NCBI GenBank assembly: GCA_005887855.1
Contig: VBQB01000035.1
Location: 1 to 8,662 of the forward strand
Direction: 5' to 3'
DNA from: Verrucomicrobiota bacterium
GTDB lineage: Bacteria; Verrucomicrobiota; Verrucomicrobiae; Chthoniobacterales; UBA10450
Length of the DNA: 8,662 bases
In this document: positions 1 through 7,277 of the stretch, in pieces
Position numbering within the stretch: the first letter of the stretch is position 1
Layout: each line of letters begins with the position of its first letter
Made by a program: the position numbers and the translations under genes
Notes under the pieces: generated by a model
What the model was told of the DNA's origin: nothing
Database searches by the model: none
Seen by the model: only the letters and a program-made list of their open reading frames with translations

Positions 1-1
1 A

Positions 2-502
2 GCCGCGTTAGCGCTGGCGTTTCCATTCTACTGGCATCGGAACCCACCGACGAGCTCAATTCCAGAGAAGAGCATTGCAGTGTTACCCTTCCTGGATCTT
101 AGCCAGGCAAAAGATCAGGAATATTTCTGCGATGGCATGAGCGAGGAAATTCTCGACGCCCTAGCCAAGGTAGATGGGTTGCGCGTCGTGGCCCGCACTT
201 CGTCGTTCTCGTTCAAAGGAAAAAACCCCGACGTGAGTGATCTTGGGAAAAAGCTCAACGTCGAAAATGTAGTGGAAGGAAGTGTGCGACGGGACGGGAA
301 TCGCGTTCGCATTAGCGCGCAGTTAATTAATGCGCGAAACGGTCTTCAGCTTTGGTCGGAAACTTACGAACGCGAATTGCAGGGCGTGTTTGCGCTGCAG
401 GATGAAATCACTCGCGCAATTGTTGACGCGCTCAAGATCAAGCTGGCCATTTCGCTTCCCGCCCATCAACAACGGAACACGGAGGGATACGACCTTTATT
501 GA
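2..502 (+). CDS. 5' part of the broken gene: membrane anchor and TolB-like domain (partial)
   Basis: The visible 166 residues open with the end of a hydrophobic helix (residues 1-11, AALALAFPFYW), then a short Pro/Ser linker and a TolB-like domain of the COG5616 type at about residues 24-152. Diagnostic segments are KSIAVLPF, QEYFCDGMSEEILDALAKV, LRVVARTSSFSFKGK, VVEGSVRRDGNRVRISAQL, LWSETYERE and FALQDEITRAIVDALK. In this family the domain follows a transmembrane helix and precedes TPRs; its biochemical role is not settled, and it is usually seen in regulatory or sensory fusions. The GTG at 80 (codon V of IAVLPF) lies inside the first strand of the domain and is not a credible start; the true start is upstream of the window. 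The frame ends at the premature TGA at 500-502. Confidence 0.8.
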   Translation, partial: AALALAFPFYWHRNPPTSSIPEKSIAVLPFLDLSQAKDQEYFCDGMSEEILDALAKVDGLRVVARTSSFSFKGKNPDVSDLGKKLNVENVVEGSVRRDGNRVRISAQLINARNGLQLWSETYERELQGVFALQDEITRAIVDALKIKLAISLPAHQQRNTEGYDLY

Positions 503-541
503 CAAGGCCTCTATCTCTCGAACAAAGGCAGCGAGGAGGAT

Positions 542-1756
542 TTGCGAAAGGCCCTCAGCCTTTTTGAGCGGGCTCTCGAGAAAGATCCGACATTTGCGCG
601 TGCCTGGACTGGGATCGCAAAAGTTTGGTTTTTTTTAGCGGACGTTTACGTAAAACCGCTCGACGCTTATCCGCAATCGAAGGCGGCCGCGTTGAAGGCG
701 ATTGCGCTCGACGAGAAAGATGCGGAGGCGCATTGCTATCTTGGGGAAGCGAAACGAATCCTGGATTGGGACCTGCCGGGAGAGGATGTGGAGTTGCAAC
801 GCGCTCTACAGCTCGATCCCAATTCGGCACCCGTTCACTTCTTCCTGGCGTTACCGCCGCTCTTCCGAGGCGACCTGAAAGAAGGGCTCCGGCTTGTGCT
901 GGAAGCTGAAAAATTGGACCCACTCTCGCCGATTATTAGCTACGTTGCCACCGCCGCCTACCGCGAGAAAGGAAATTTCGCAGAAGCGATTGCGCTCTAC
1001 ACGAAAGCTCAGGAGGAGCAGCGTTTCCCGAGTAGCGGCCTTGCCGTTACCTATGCGCGGATGGGCCAGCAGGTCGAGGCAAAGAAGATTCTCGATCAAC
1101 TCCTGCAAGAAAGGCAGACCCGATACGTCTCGGCCCAGACGATCGCGGCAATTTATGTCGCATTCGGCGAAAAAGAAGAAGCTTTCCGCTGGCTTGAGCG
1201 CGCCGCTACGGACCACTCGGGAACGCTACAGTGGATTGCATTTCTTCCCGACTTTGGCGCGCTCCGTTCCGACGTACGTTTCCCTCAATTTCTGCGACGA
1301 ATCGGCGTCTCGCACGGCTCAATTTTGGCGATTACGGAAACAACTCTGGTAGAGACGAAAGATCCGAACGCCCAAACACACCTCTCCCTTAGGATCGGGG
1401 TGAAGCCACGACCAAATACTCAAAATGGTCACGTCGTTAGGCTAGCGGTCTCTTTCTACGACCGCACGAAAGATAACAAAATGAAGCTAACTGATGCGCG
1501 GGTTGGTTATGATTGGATTACGGCTACACGCGACTGGACGGATGCGACTCCGAAATTCCTCGCGGCAACTTACGTCCGTCCAAAGACCCAAGCGCCTTCA
1601 CCTGAGGGACGCCAATATGGCGGATTCATTGTCCGAGTGTATTTCGACGGCCAGTTACAAGATGCGCGAGCGACGACGCCGGAATTACTGACGCTCTTTC
1701 CGGCTCCAGATCAGTTGGCGCCGCCTCCCAATGCGGCCCCCAGTCCGTCGAACTAG
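542..1756 (+). CDS. 3' part of the broken gene: TPR region plus extra C-terminal domain
   Basis: This continues the previous frame. Coding similarity resumes directly after the TGA at 503; 542 is only the first possible start (TTG), and the GGAGG at 534-538 is too close to it to be a good ribosome binding site, so independent translation is doubtful. Numbered from 542, residues 1-220 are TPR-like helices (ALSLFERALEKDPTFARAW, ALQLDPNSAPVHFFLA, AEAIALYTKAQ, EKEEAFRWLERA). They end in the motif FGALRSDVRFPQFLRRIG (238-255), which normally closes TolB/TPR proteins. Here about 150 residues follow: a probably beta-rich stretch (281-386; segments LSLRIGV, VVRLAVSFYD, VGYDWITATRDW, LAATYVRP, GGFIVRVYFDGQLQ) and a Pro/Ala tail. 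I do not recognise this extra domain. The TAG stop is 103 nt before the open frame of the TonB receptor gene. Confidence 0.7.
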   Translation: MRKALSLFERALEKDPTFARAWTGIAKVWFFLADVYVKPLDAYPQSKAAALKAIALDEKDAEAHCYLGEAKRILDWDLPGEDVELQRALQLDPNSAPVHFFLALPPLFRGDLKEGLRLVLEAEKLDPLSPIISYVATAAYREKGNFAEAIALYTKAQEEQRFPSSGLAVTYARMGQQVEAKKILDQLLQERQTRYVSAQTIAAIYVAFGEKEEAFRWLERAATDHSGTLQWIAFLPDFGALRSDVRFPQFLRRIGVSHGSILAITETTLVETKDPNAQTHLSLRIGVKPRPNTQNGHVVRLAVSFYDRTKDNKMKLTDARVGYDWITATRDWTDATPKFLAATYVRPKTQAPSPEGRQYGGFIVRVYFDGQLQDARATTPELLTLFPAPDQLAPPPNAAPSPSN

Positions 1757-1846
1757 CTCAACACTTAACAAGTCCCCCGGCGCTGCAGATTTGAGAGAAT
1801 CCTTGTTAACCGTGCCGTACTTCGCTAAACCACGGAGAATTGGCGA

Positions 1847-1852
1847 GAGGAG
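1847..1852 (+). promoter_or_regulatory. Strong Shine-Dalgarno sequence upstream of the TonB receptor
   Basis: GAGGAG at 1847-1852 is the best ribosome binding site in the 1757-1888 gap. Six nucleotides later, at 1859, lies an ATC codon in the receptor frame. The TTG at 1889 is 36 nt away from this site and has no comparable site of its own. The spacing suggests initiation at 1859, either at a rare AUC codon or at an ATG misread or mutated to ATC. Confidence 0.5.
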
Positions 1853-1888
1853 CTTGTAATCAACAGACCATCGATCTGGTGCGCCAAG

Positions 1889-4800
1889 TTGGGCATAGCG
1901 GGAATTCTTTTGTGCCTGGCCTCGATTACACTTGGTCAGGAGACACCGCTCACGCCACAGACGGCCGCACAGGCTGGCGTTACGATCGAGCAGGTCATAG
2001 TGACCGGCTCAAACATTCCGACCGCAGAAGAAGTCGGGCCGAATCCAGTGGACACCTATCGTCCGCAAGACATCGAGAAATTAGGCGTCCGCAACGCGAC
2101 GGATTTGCTTGTCAAGCTGCCTCAAGAAGCGGGTTCGACCATCAACCAAAACATCGCCAACGGCGGTGACGGTAGTGTCATCCCTAACCTGCGCGGCTTG
2201 CTGCCCAAAGAAACTTTGGTGCTCATCGATGGAAAGCGCGTCGCCATAACTGGGTTGGCCGGTGGCGTGGACATCAACCTCATTCCTTTCCCGTTGATCG
2301 ATCATATCGACATCCTGAAGGATGGCGCCTCGGCCATTTACGGTTCCGACGCGGTGGCCGGAGTGTTCAACATCTTTTTGAAACACAAATTCCGTGGTTT
2401 GGAGATCGGGGGCAGTATTGGGAACACAAACCTGGGAGCATCGAACGACGCGCGCGAGCTTGAAGGCTGGCTCAAAGCCGGTGTGGGAGATGACAAGACC
2501 GACATCGTGGTGATTGCCGATTTCTACGATCGAGCCGCCATCTTCAGCCGCGACCGCGACATCAGCAGTAATGGGTTCGCGAAGCCGTGGGGAGGTTTTG
2601 AACTTCGCAATAGCTATCAACCCGGCGCTATAAAATTCTTCGCCTTCCGATTGAAGCCACAATTTAACAAGCCGAAACCGCACTCTTCTGCGGGCCCAGC
2701 CGACAATCCGAGATATACCAGCCACATTCCTTATCCGGATGGAAACTTCGCGTTTTTCAACTTCGCGGCTTTGTCACCGTCAATTCCGGGGGCTGATCGT
2801 CAAGTCTACTATGCTTCTTTGACCCGCGATCTTTGTGACAAATACCTGGTATTGTTTGCCGACTTTAAGTACGCGCGCTCTTATTTCCATTCAACCCAGG
2901 CGCCGACCCCATTTGTGCCGGATCCATTTCACAACGCGGCTGGCTTCCCCTTCGATGGTGCGGCCGGCATCAGTGTGCCACTGCAAAATGCGTTTAATCC
3001 GTTCACGGTAGCGAACGCGACCTTGCCGCCGGGCACGCCTTATGCAGGAACCCCTGTGTTTAGCGGCGTTCGCTATCGCGCTTTGGAACTGGGTAACAGA
3101 TTTTCTCCGACCACCTTTAACGATATTCTTTTTGACATCGGCCTTCGCGGTGAGATGAGCGAATTTGGCGATTACTTCAAGACATGGAACTGGGAAGCGG
3201 GTTTCCGTTATTCCCGGAACGAGGAGGAAATTCAATCGCGAAACGTTGTCAGCCAGTCCGGATTGCGAGAGGCTCTCATGGATACGAACCCGGCGACAGC
3301 TTTTAATCCCTTCCTGAATCAGGGAACCGTAGGTTTCGGTTATACAGGAAGTCCGGGAGCGACGACCCGCCAGACGCCGGCGGCGCGGAACAGAGTCTAT
3401 GTTACCCTGCATGACTCTGGCCAATTTGAGTTACCTTTGGGCTATCTCACGTTTAACGGCGATCTGTTTAATCTTCCGGCCGGGCCGGTCTCGTTTGCGA
3501 TTGGCGGCGAGTATCATGGGGAACGGTGGAGGAGGGATCCGGACTCGCTGAACACCTCATTTAACACCATTGGTTCCGTGGATTCGGAAGCCTCAGAGGT
3601 GAACCGTGATGTTTGGTCAATCTATGAGGAAGTGCGGGTCCCGATCACCAGTCCAACATGGAACTTCCCCGGCTTCTACAGCTTGGAAGTGGACTTTGCC
3701 GAGCGCGAAGAATGGTTTAGCCAGAATACATCTCAGACCCTGGCTTTCGCCAGGGGGCACTCCCAGTTTAACGCGCAGAAACCAAAGGCATCGGTGCGCT
3801 GGCAGCCGCTCGACCCGAAGTATATCGGGGCGGTGACCTTGCGTGCGACCTACACGGAAGCGTTTCATGCACCCCAGCTGATCGAGTTGTCGCCGGCGGG
3901 CCAGCAAAGCTTCCCGACGGTGAACGATCCAGCGTCGAAAGGCCAGACCGAAAACCAAATTACGGAAATCATCACCGGAAGTCCTAACTTACAACCCGAG
4001 ACCGCCTATGAATGGAGTGCCGGGATAGTTTACAGTCCGAAATGGCTCAAAGGGCTTACGCTGAGCGTCGATTACTGGAATATTTCCCTTCGATCGATTG
4101 CGGCGAATCTGGGCGCGCAATTTATTATCGATAATAACATCACCGACCTGATTCAGCGTGGCGTTAGCACAATTCCTGGTGCACTTGGCCCAATCACCCA
4201 GATCACCGATCCCACCGCCAACCTCTCGAGAGCGCAGCTGGACGGAATCGACTACGAAGCGATCTATATTATGGACTCGACGATTTTCGGCGGTCCCGAT
4301 TGGGGTAGGTTGACCTTTACGGTTAACGGGACTTACTTGAATAAGTTTGACTTCACGCCTTTTCCCGGTGATTCGGCGATTAATCTGGCGGGTCAATTTT
4401 TGTCGACGTCGTTCACCTTTAGCGGCTCGCTGCCACGGGATCGAGCTTACTTCAGTCTGTTCTGGGATGGCCCGGCTGACACCTGGATGGGTGGTTTCGA
4501 TGCTGGGGCGACGGTTCACTACACTGGCCAGTATCATGATACGGTGGACTTGGTTGACGCGGGCTTGAACGGTCGCCTAATCCGAGAGTGGATTACGCTC
4601 GATCTGATTGCATCGTATGCGTTCAATTTGCCGCCGCCCGGGCCGGCCGAGGTGCCTGGTTTTGCCAAGGATGGTGGTAAGAACGTGAAGATGGACGGGA
4701 AAGAGAAGAACGTCCTGCCTGTCTCCACCGCCGAGTACAACCCGTGTGGATGGCGCGCCTGGCTCAATGGCACGACCATCACAGTTGGGATGCAGAACGT

Positions 4801-4912
4801 GTTCGATGAAGATCCGCCCTTCGTGGCCGGAAACTTTGAGAATAACTACGATGAATCCCTTGCCGATGTCCGAGGCCGGTTCTGGTATGTCCAGTTGAAG
4901 AAGAGATTCTAG
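1889..4912 (+). CDS. TonB-dependent outer-membrane receptor, substrate unknown
   Basis: A 22-strand barrel receptor that would import a ligand across the outer membrane using TonB/ExbBD energy. From the TTG at 1889 the product is 1007 aa. A hydrophobic signal core (GIAGILLCLASITLGQ) comes first, then a TonB-box-like EQVIVTG (residues 34-40) and a plug domain at about 50-165 with LRGLLPKETLVLIDGKR and DGASAIYGSDAVAGVFNI (145-162), both hallmark plug motifs. The rest is barrel, ending in NVFDEDPPF (970-978) and YVQLKKRF with the terminal Phe used for barrel insertion. A Lys-rich stretch at 927-940 sits near the C-terminus before NPCGW. No carboxypeptidase-like N-terminal extension or STN domain is seen. 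The frame is open from 1829; starting at the ATC at 1859 would add ten residues including Arg and Lys, giving the charged n-region a signal peptide needs. No neighbour indicates the substrate. A terminator follows, so it reads as a separate unit. Confidence 0.93.
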   Translation: MGIAGILLCLASITLGQETPLTPQTAAQAGVTIEQVIVTGSNIPTAEEVGPNPVDTYRPQDIEKLGVRNATDLLVKLPQEAGSTINQNIANGGDGSVIPNLRGLLPKETLVLIDGKRVAITGLAGGVDINLIPFPLIDHIDILKDGASAIYGSDAVAGVFNIFLKHKFRGLEIGGSIGNTNLGASNDARELEGWLKAGVGDDKTDIVVIADFYDRAAIFSRDRDISSNGFAKPWGGFELRNSYQPGAIKFFAFRLKPQFNKPKPHSSAGPADNPRYTSHIPYPDGNFAFFNFAALSPSIPGADRQVYYASLTRDLCDKYLVLFADFKYARSYFHSTQAPTPFVPDPFHNAAGFPFDGAAGISVPLQNAFNPFTVANATLPPGTPYAGTPVFSGVRYRALELGNRFSPTTFNDILFDIGLRGEMSEFGDYFKTWNWEAGFRYSRNEEEIQSRNVVSQSGLREALMDTNPATAFNPFLNQGTVGFGYTGSPGATTRQTPAARNRVYVTLHDSGQFELPLGYLTFNGDLFNLPAGPVSFAIGGEYHGERWRRDPDSLNTSFNTIGSVDSEASEVNRDVWSIYEEVRVPITSPTWNFPGFYSLEVDFAEREEWFSQNTSQTLAFARGHSQFNAQKPKASVRWQPLDPKYIGAVTLRATYTEAFHAPQLIELSPAGQQSFPTVNDPASKGQTENQITEIITGSPNLQPETAYEWSAGIVYSPKWLKGLTLSVDYWNISLRSIAANLGAQFIIDNNITDLIQRGVSTIPGALGPITQITDPTANLSRAQLDGIDYEAIYIMDSTIFGGPDWGRLTFTVNGTYLNKFDFTPFPGDSAINLAGQFLSTSFTFSGSLPRDRAYFSLFWDGPADTWMGGFDAGATVHYTGQYHDTVDLVDAGLNGRLIREWITLDLIASYAFNLPPPGPAEVPGFAKDGGKNVKMDGKEKNVLPVSTAEYNPCGWRAWLNGTTITVGMQNVFDEDPPFVAGNFENNYDESLADVRGRFWYVQLKKRF

Positions 4913-4936
4913 ATTTTAGGCTGCAACAATTCACAG

Positions 4937-4977
4937 CGGCCGGGCCTCTCACGGGGCCCGGCCGTTTGCTTTTTTTA
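4937..4977 (+). terminator. Intrinsic terminator of the TonB receptor gene
   Basis: A perfect 10-bp GC stem, CGGCCGGGCC (4937-4946) with GGCCCGGCCG (4955-4964), closes an 8-nt loop and is followed by a T-rich tail ending in seven Ts (4971-4976 plus the preceding T). It begins 24 nt after the receptor stop codon. This is a textbook rho-independent terminator and separates the receptor from the next gene. Confidence 0.92.
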
Positions 4978-4982
4978 AAGTC

Positions 4983-5009
4983 ATCTCAGATACTTTTATC
5001 TTGCGAGAT
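4983..5009 (+). other. Imperfect hairpin just after the terminator, in the leader of the 5060 gene
   Basis: ATCTC-AGATA (4983-4992) can pair with TATCT (4997-5001) and GAGAT (5005-5009) around a CTTT loop, leaving a 3-nt TGC bulge on the 3' arm. The stem is mostly A-T and weak. It could be a leader structure or operator-like site for the gene at 5060, or it could be chance. I see no clear -35/-10 pair in 4978-5059. Confidence 0.3.
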
Positions 5010-5059
5010 CAGGCTTGATTTTCCGGGCGGTTTGAGAAAAGCTTAGCTCCCCCAAAGGC

Positions 5060-6997
5060 ATGCAGTACGTTAGCGCGTTTTCACGTCCGCAAACTGTCCC
5101 GGCTGGGCTTGCCGCCGCGCGAAAGCCTAACTTGTGGATTCTGGACAGTTGGCGCGACCTGATTTTGTACGTCTGCACGCCGCTGGTGATCGTGCCGGTT
5201 TTCCTCGTGGCACAAGCGCGTTGGAGCGCGGAAGACATTTATCTTTTTGTCGCTGCCTTCGGCGCGATGGGCCACCACTTGCCAGGGATGATCCGCGCCT
5301 ACGGCGATCGAGCGCTATTCCAGCGCTTCAAGTGGCGTTTCATTTTTGCGCCGATTTTTTTGGTGGTCGTCTCCACGATCTTCGCTTTGTGGGACCTGAA
5401 AGGCATCGTCCTGATCGCTTTTGTCTGGGGCGTCTGGCACGGCATGATGCAAACGTATGGGTTCTGTCGCATCTACGATGCGAAAGTGGGCTCATTCGCT
5501 GAGCTGACGCGTCGTCTTGATTTCGCATTGTGCGGGATCTGGTTTGCAACAGCGGTCCTTCTCTCATCGCAGCGAATGACCGATACGCTGGAAACTTATT
5601 ACGCCGCGGGAGGGCCTTTCATCCCGCCCGGGGTGCTCCGAGCAGCACAGCAAGGGTTGCTTGCGTTGGCGCTGGCAGTTTCGGGCGTCTTTCTGGCAAA
5701 TTTTATCCGGATGTGGATTCGCGGGAAGCGACCAAGTCCAGTAAAGCTGGTGCTTCTCATCACGAGCATTTCTTTTTGGTGGTACTGTAACAACATCGTC
5801 GCAAGCGTTCTCGTTGGGATTGCGTTGTTCGAAGTCTTTCACGATGTGCAGTACCTTTCGCTGGTTTGGATCTATAATCGCAAACGAGTTGAGACGGACA
5901 GTTCGATCGGCGGGTTTATGCACTTCGTGTTCCGGCGCAGCGGCTCGCTGATCGGTCTGTACGTGGGCCTGATCTTCGCCTACGGGGCGCTGGGTTACTT
6001 CAAGTCGAGTATCGACATCGACGTAGTCAAACGGGTGCTCACCGGAGTGGTGACGGCTTCGGCGCTACTCCATTTTTATTACGACGGATTCATTTGGAAA
6101 GTGCGCGAGAAATCTACTCGACAATCTCTTGGCATCGGCGGCGGCACAGCCGATGTTTCGACGAACGCTTTTCTCCCGAGCTGGGCATTGCACGGCGCGA
6201 AATGGGTGGCCGTTTTTGTCATTCCGCTTGGCGCACTCTGGTTTGGACAGGTGCGTCTCCCTCAGAGTGAACTTGAACATTCAGCATGGATCGCCGCCGA
6301 TCTTCCTGCTTCTGCCCGGGCGCATACCAATTACGCCAAGGCTCTACAGGAGGCTGGCCGGCTCGATGAAGCTGGCGCGGAATTTTCCACCGCGCTACGT
6401 TTTAATCCGAATTCCGCAAAGGCCCACGCCAATTTGGCCACAGCCCTGATTGGCAAAGGAAACTTGGAAGAGGCGCAGACCCATTTTGAAGCAGCGTTGC
6501 GGATTGACCCTAACAACGCCCAGTACCATTCCGGTTATGCATTCGTTCTGGAGCGATTTGGCCGCCCTGAGCGAGCAGCGGCGGAAATCGAAGCTTCCGT
6601 CCGATTAGATCCAAAGTCTGCGCAGGCCCGCTACAGCTATGGCGCGTTCCTGGAAAAACAGGGGAAACTCGAGCAGGCAATTGGGCAATACCGACAGGCT
6701 GTCCAAGCCGATCCTCATTACGTCGATGCTCAACTCGATCTGGCAAGTGCGCTTTTCGCAAAGGGCGATTTGCAGGAAGCAAAGGCACATTATCTGGAGG
6801 GGAGTCGGCTCAAGCCAGAGCTTGCCCAGCCTCATAACGACTTGGGAAAAATTTTCATGCGCGAAGGCGATGTTTCCCGCGCGATCGTGCAATTCGAAGA
6901 AGCGTTACGTCTTCATCCCGACTTTCCGGAGGCCGCGGAAAACTTGCGCATGGCCAAGGCAACCGACGCTCAGTTTCCTTCGCAACCGCCCAGGTAG
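5060..6997 (+). CDS. His-rich multi-pass membrane protein with six C-terminal TPRs
   Basis: A 645-aa protein. Residues 33-397 hold about eleven hydrophobic segments (near 33-50, 58-76, 92-111, 115-131, 154-170, 198-218, 229-243, 246-263, 296-315, 322-341, 381-397). Basic loops (RAYGDRALFQRFKWR, RIRGKR-like 221-224, YNRKR, KVREKSTR) alternate as expected if the N-terminus is cytoplasmic, which would place the C-terminus in the periplasm. H72-H73, H127, H261-D262 and H338/D342 all fall at the predicted cytoplasmic ends of even-numbered helices, which could form a metal site. Residues 418-621 are six regular 34-residue TPRs (e.g. AKAHANLATALIGKGNLEEA). I do not recognise the membrane domain; it only loosely recalls His-rich membrane enzymes such as desaturases or the Blh/Brp carotenoid cleavage family. 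ATG at 5060 is the first ATG after the in-frame TGA at 5033; its Shine-Dalgarno is poor (AAAGG only one base away). Confidence 0.85.
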   Translation: MQYVSAFSRPQTVPAGLAAARKPNLWILDSWRDLILYVCTPLVIVPVFLVAQARWSAEDIYLFVAAFGAMGHHLPGMIRAYGDRALFQRFKWRFIFAPIFLVVVSTIFALWDLKGIVLIAFVWGVWHGMMQTYGFCRIYDAKVGSFAELTRRLDFALCGIWFATAVLLSSQRMTDTLETYYAAGGPFIPPGVLRAAQQGLLALALAVSGVFLANFIRMWIRGKRPSPVKLVLLITSISFWWYCNNIVASVLVGIALFEVFHDVQYLSLVWIYNRKRVETDSSIGGFMHFVFRRSGSLIGLYVGLIFAYGALGYFKSSIDIDVVKRVLTGVVTASALLHFYYDGFIWKVREKSTRQSLGIGGGTADVSTNAFLPSWALHGAKWVAVFVIPLGALWFGQVRLPQSELEHSAWIAADLPASARAHTNYAKALQEAGRLDEAGAEFSTALRFNPNSAKAHANLATALIGKGNLEEAQTHFEAALRIDPNNAQYHSGYAFVLERFGRPERAAAEIEASVRLDPKSAQARYSYGAFLEKQGKLEQAIGQYRQAVQADPHYVDAQLDLASALFAKGDLQEAKAHYLEGSRLKPELAQPHNDLGKIFMREGDVSRAIVQFEEALRLHPDFPEAAENLRMAKATDAQFPSQPPR

Positions 6998-7247
6998 GTT
7001 AGTCGGCTGCTCTCGCCGTGATTCGCGCGTTTACCGGTGCCGGTAGCAGCTAATATTCACTTTGGTCGCGGACGCCTGTCTGCGGCGCAGCGGATCATCC
7101 CCCTTGCGGATGGGCACGCCGCTCATCGCGATGACCAAAGGAGCCTCGTATAATGCGACATAACTTTTAGAATGTGGGATCGCCTTTTCGAGCGCGGTGT
7201 TTCGATCTTGTCTCGAAAGCCCTTGGAACAATTTTCTAGCATCGATG
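6998..7247. other. Intergenic stretch left of the transposase element, no assigned gene
   Basis: No gene can be supported here. It contains a short palindrome, ACCGG-TG-CCGGT (7033-7044), without a T-run, and an inverted pair TTTCGAG (7186-7192) / CTCGAAA (7212-7218). A minus-strand frame crosses it and ends at 7031; its part outside the element (peptide segments LFQGLSRQDRN, SYVALYEAPLVIAMSG) reads somewhat protein-like, but its start lies antisense inside the transposase, so it is at best a gene remnant. No terminator is evident after the 5060 gene. Confidence 0.4.
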
Positions 7248-7271
7248 ATAGCCCAGCGTTTTAACGCTGGG
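7248..7271 (+). repeat. Left REP-like hairpin repeat
   Basis: ATAG followed by CCCAGCGTT (7252-7260), a TT loop and AACGCTGGG (7263-7271): a perfect 9-bp stem. The whole 24 bp is repeated exactly in reverse complement at 7821-7844. Identity stops at both sides (7247 and 7272 differ), which defines the repeat unit. Confidence 0.9.
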
Positions 7272-7277
7272 TGACGG

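Larger units (their letters stand above)
2..1756 (+). pseudogene. TolB-like/TPR protein gene split by one in-frame TGA (5' end outside window)
   Basis: One reading frame runs from the window edge to the TAG at 1754-1756 and is broken only by the TGA at 500-502. The codons on both sides belong to one protein: the sequence before the stop ends EGYDLY and the sequence after it begins QGLYLSNKG, matching the family pattern YDLYL(K/R)G(L/R)Y with the stop in place of a Leu codon. A TTA-to-TGA change is one base. There is no frameshift and the downstream 1,254 nt stay open, so decay is recent, or the base is an error, or the strain is polymorphic. Intact members join a membrane anchor, a TolB-like domain and TPRs, often behind an N-terminal kinase or winged-helix DNA-binding domain; that part is not in the window. 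The two halves are described separately below. Confidence 0.75.

Noticed and set aside
500..502. TGA recoding (selenocysteine or reassigned code)
   Set aside because: The family has Leu here, no SECIS-like need is evident, and roughly two thousand codons of neighbouring genes contain no in-frame TGA while using TGG for Trp.
1765..1809. Inverted repeat TTAACAAG / CTTGTTAA in the gap before the receptor, and a TTGTTA -35-like hexamer
   Set aside because: An 8-bp repeat with a 29-nt spacer and no T-tract is weak as a terminator; the matching -10 (TAAACC) is poor, so no promoter is called.
1840..2169. 109-codon + strand frame at the start of the receptor
   Set aside because: It overlaps the receptor signal peptide and plug in another frame; the receptor frame has clear family motifs.
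2081..2725. 214-codon minus-strand open frame
   Set aside because: It lies wholly antisense within the TonB receptor plug and barrel, shows no recognisable domain, and mirrors the codon structure of the real gene.
3989..4537. 182-codon minus-strand open frame
   Set aside because: Antisense to the receptor barrel; low-complexity basic composition and no family signature.
7033..7044. Short palindrome ACCGG-TG-CCGGT after the 5060 gene
   Set aside because: Too short, with a 2-nt loop and no following T-run; not convincing as a terminator.
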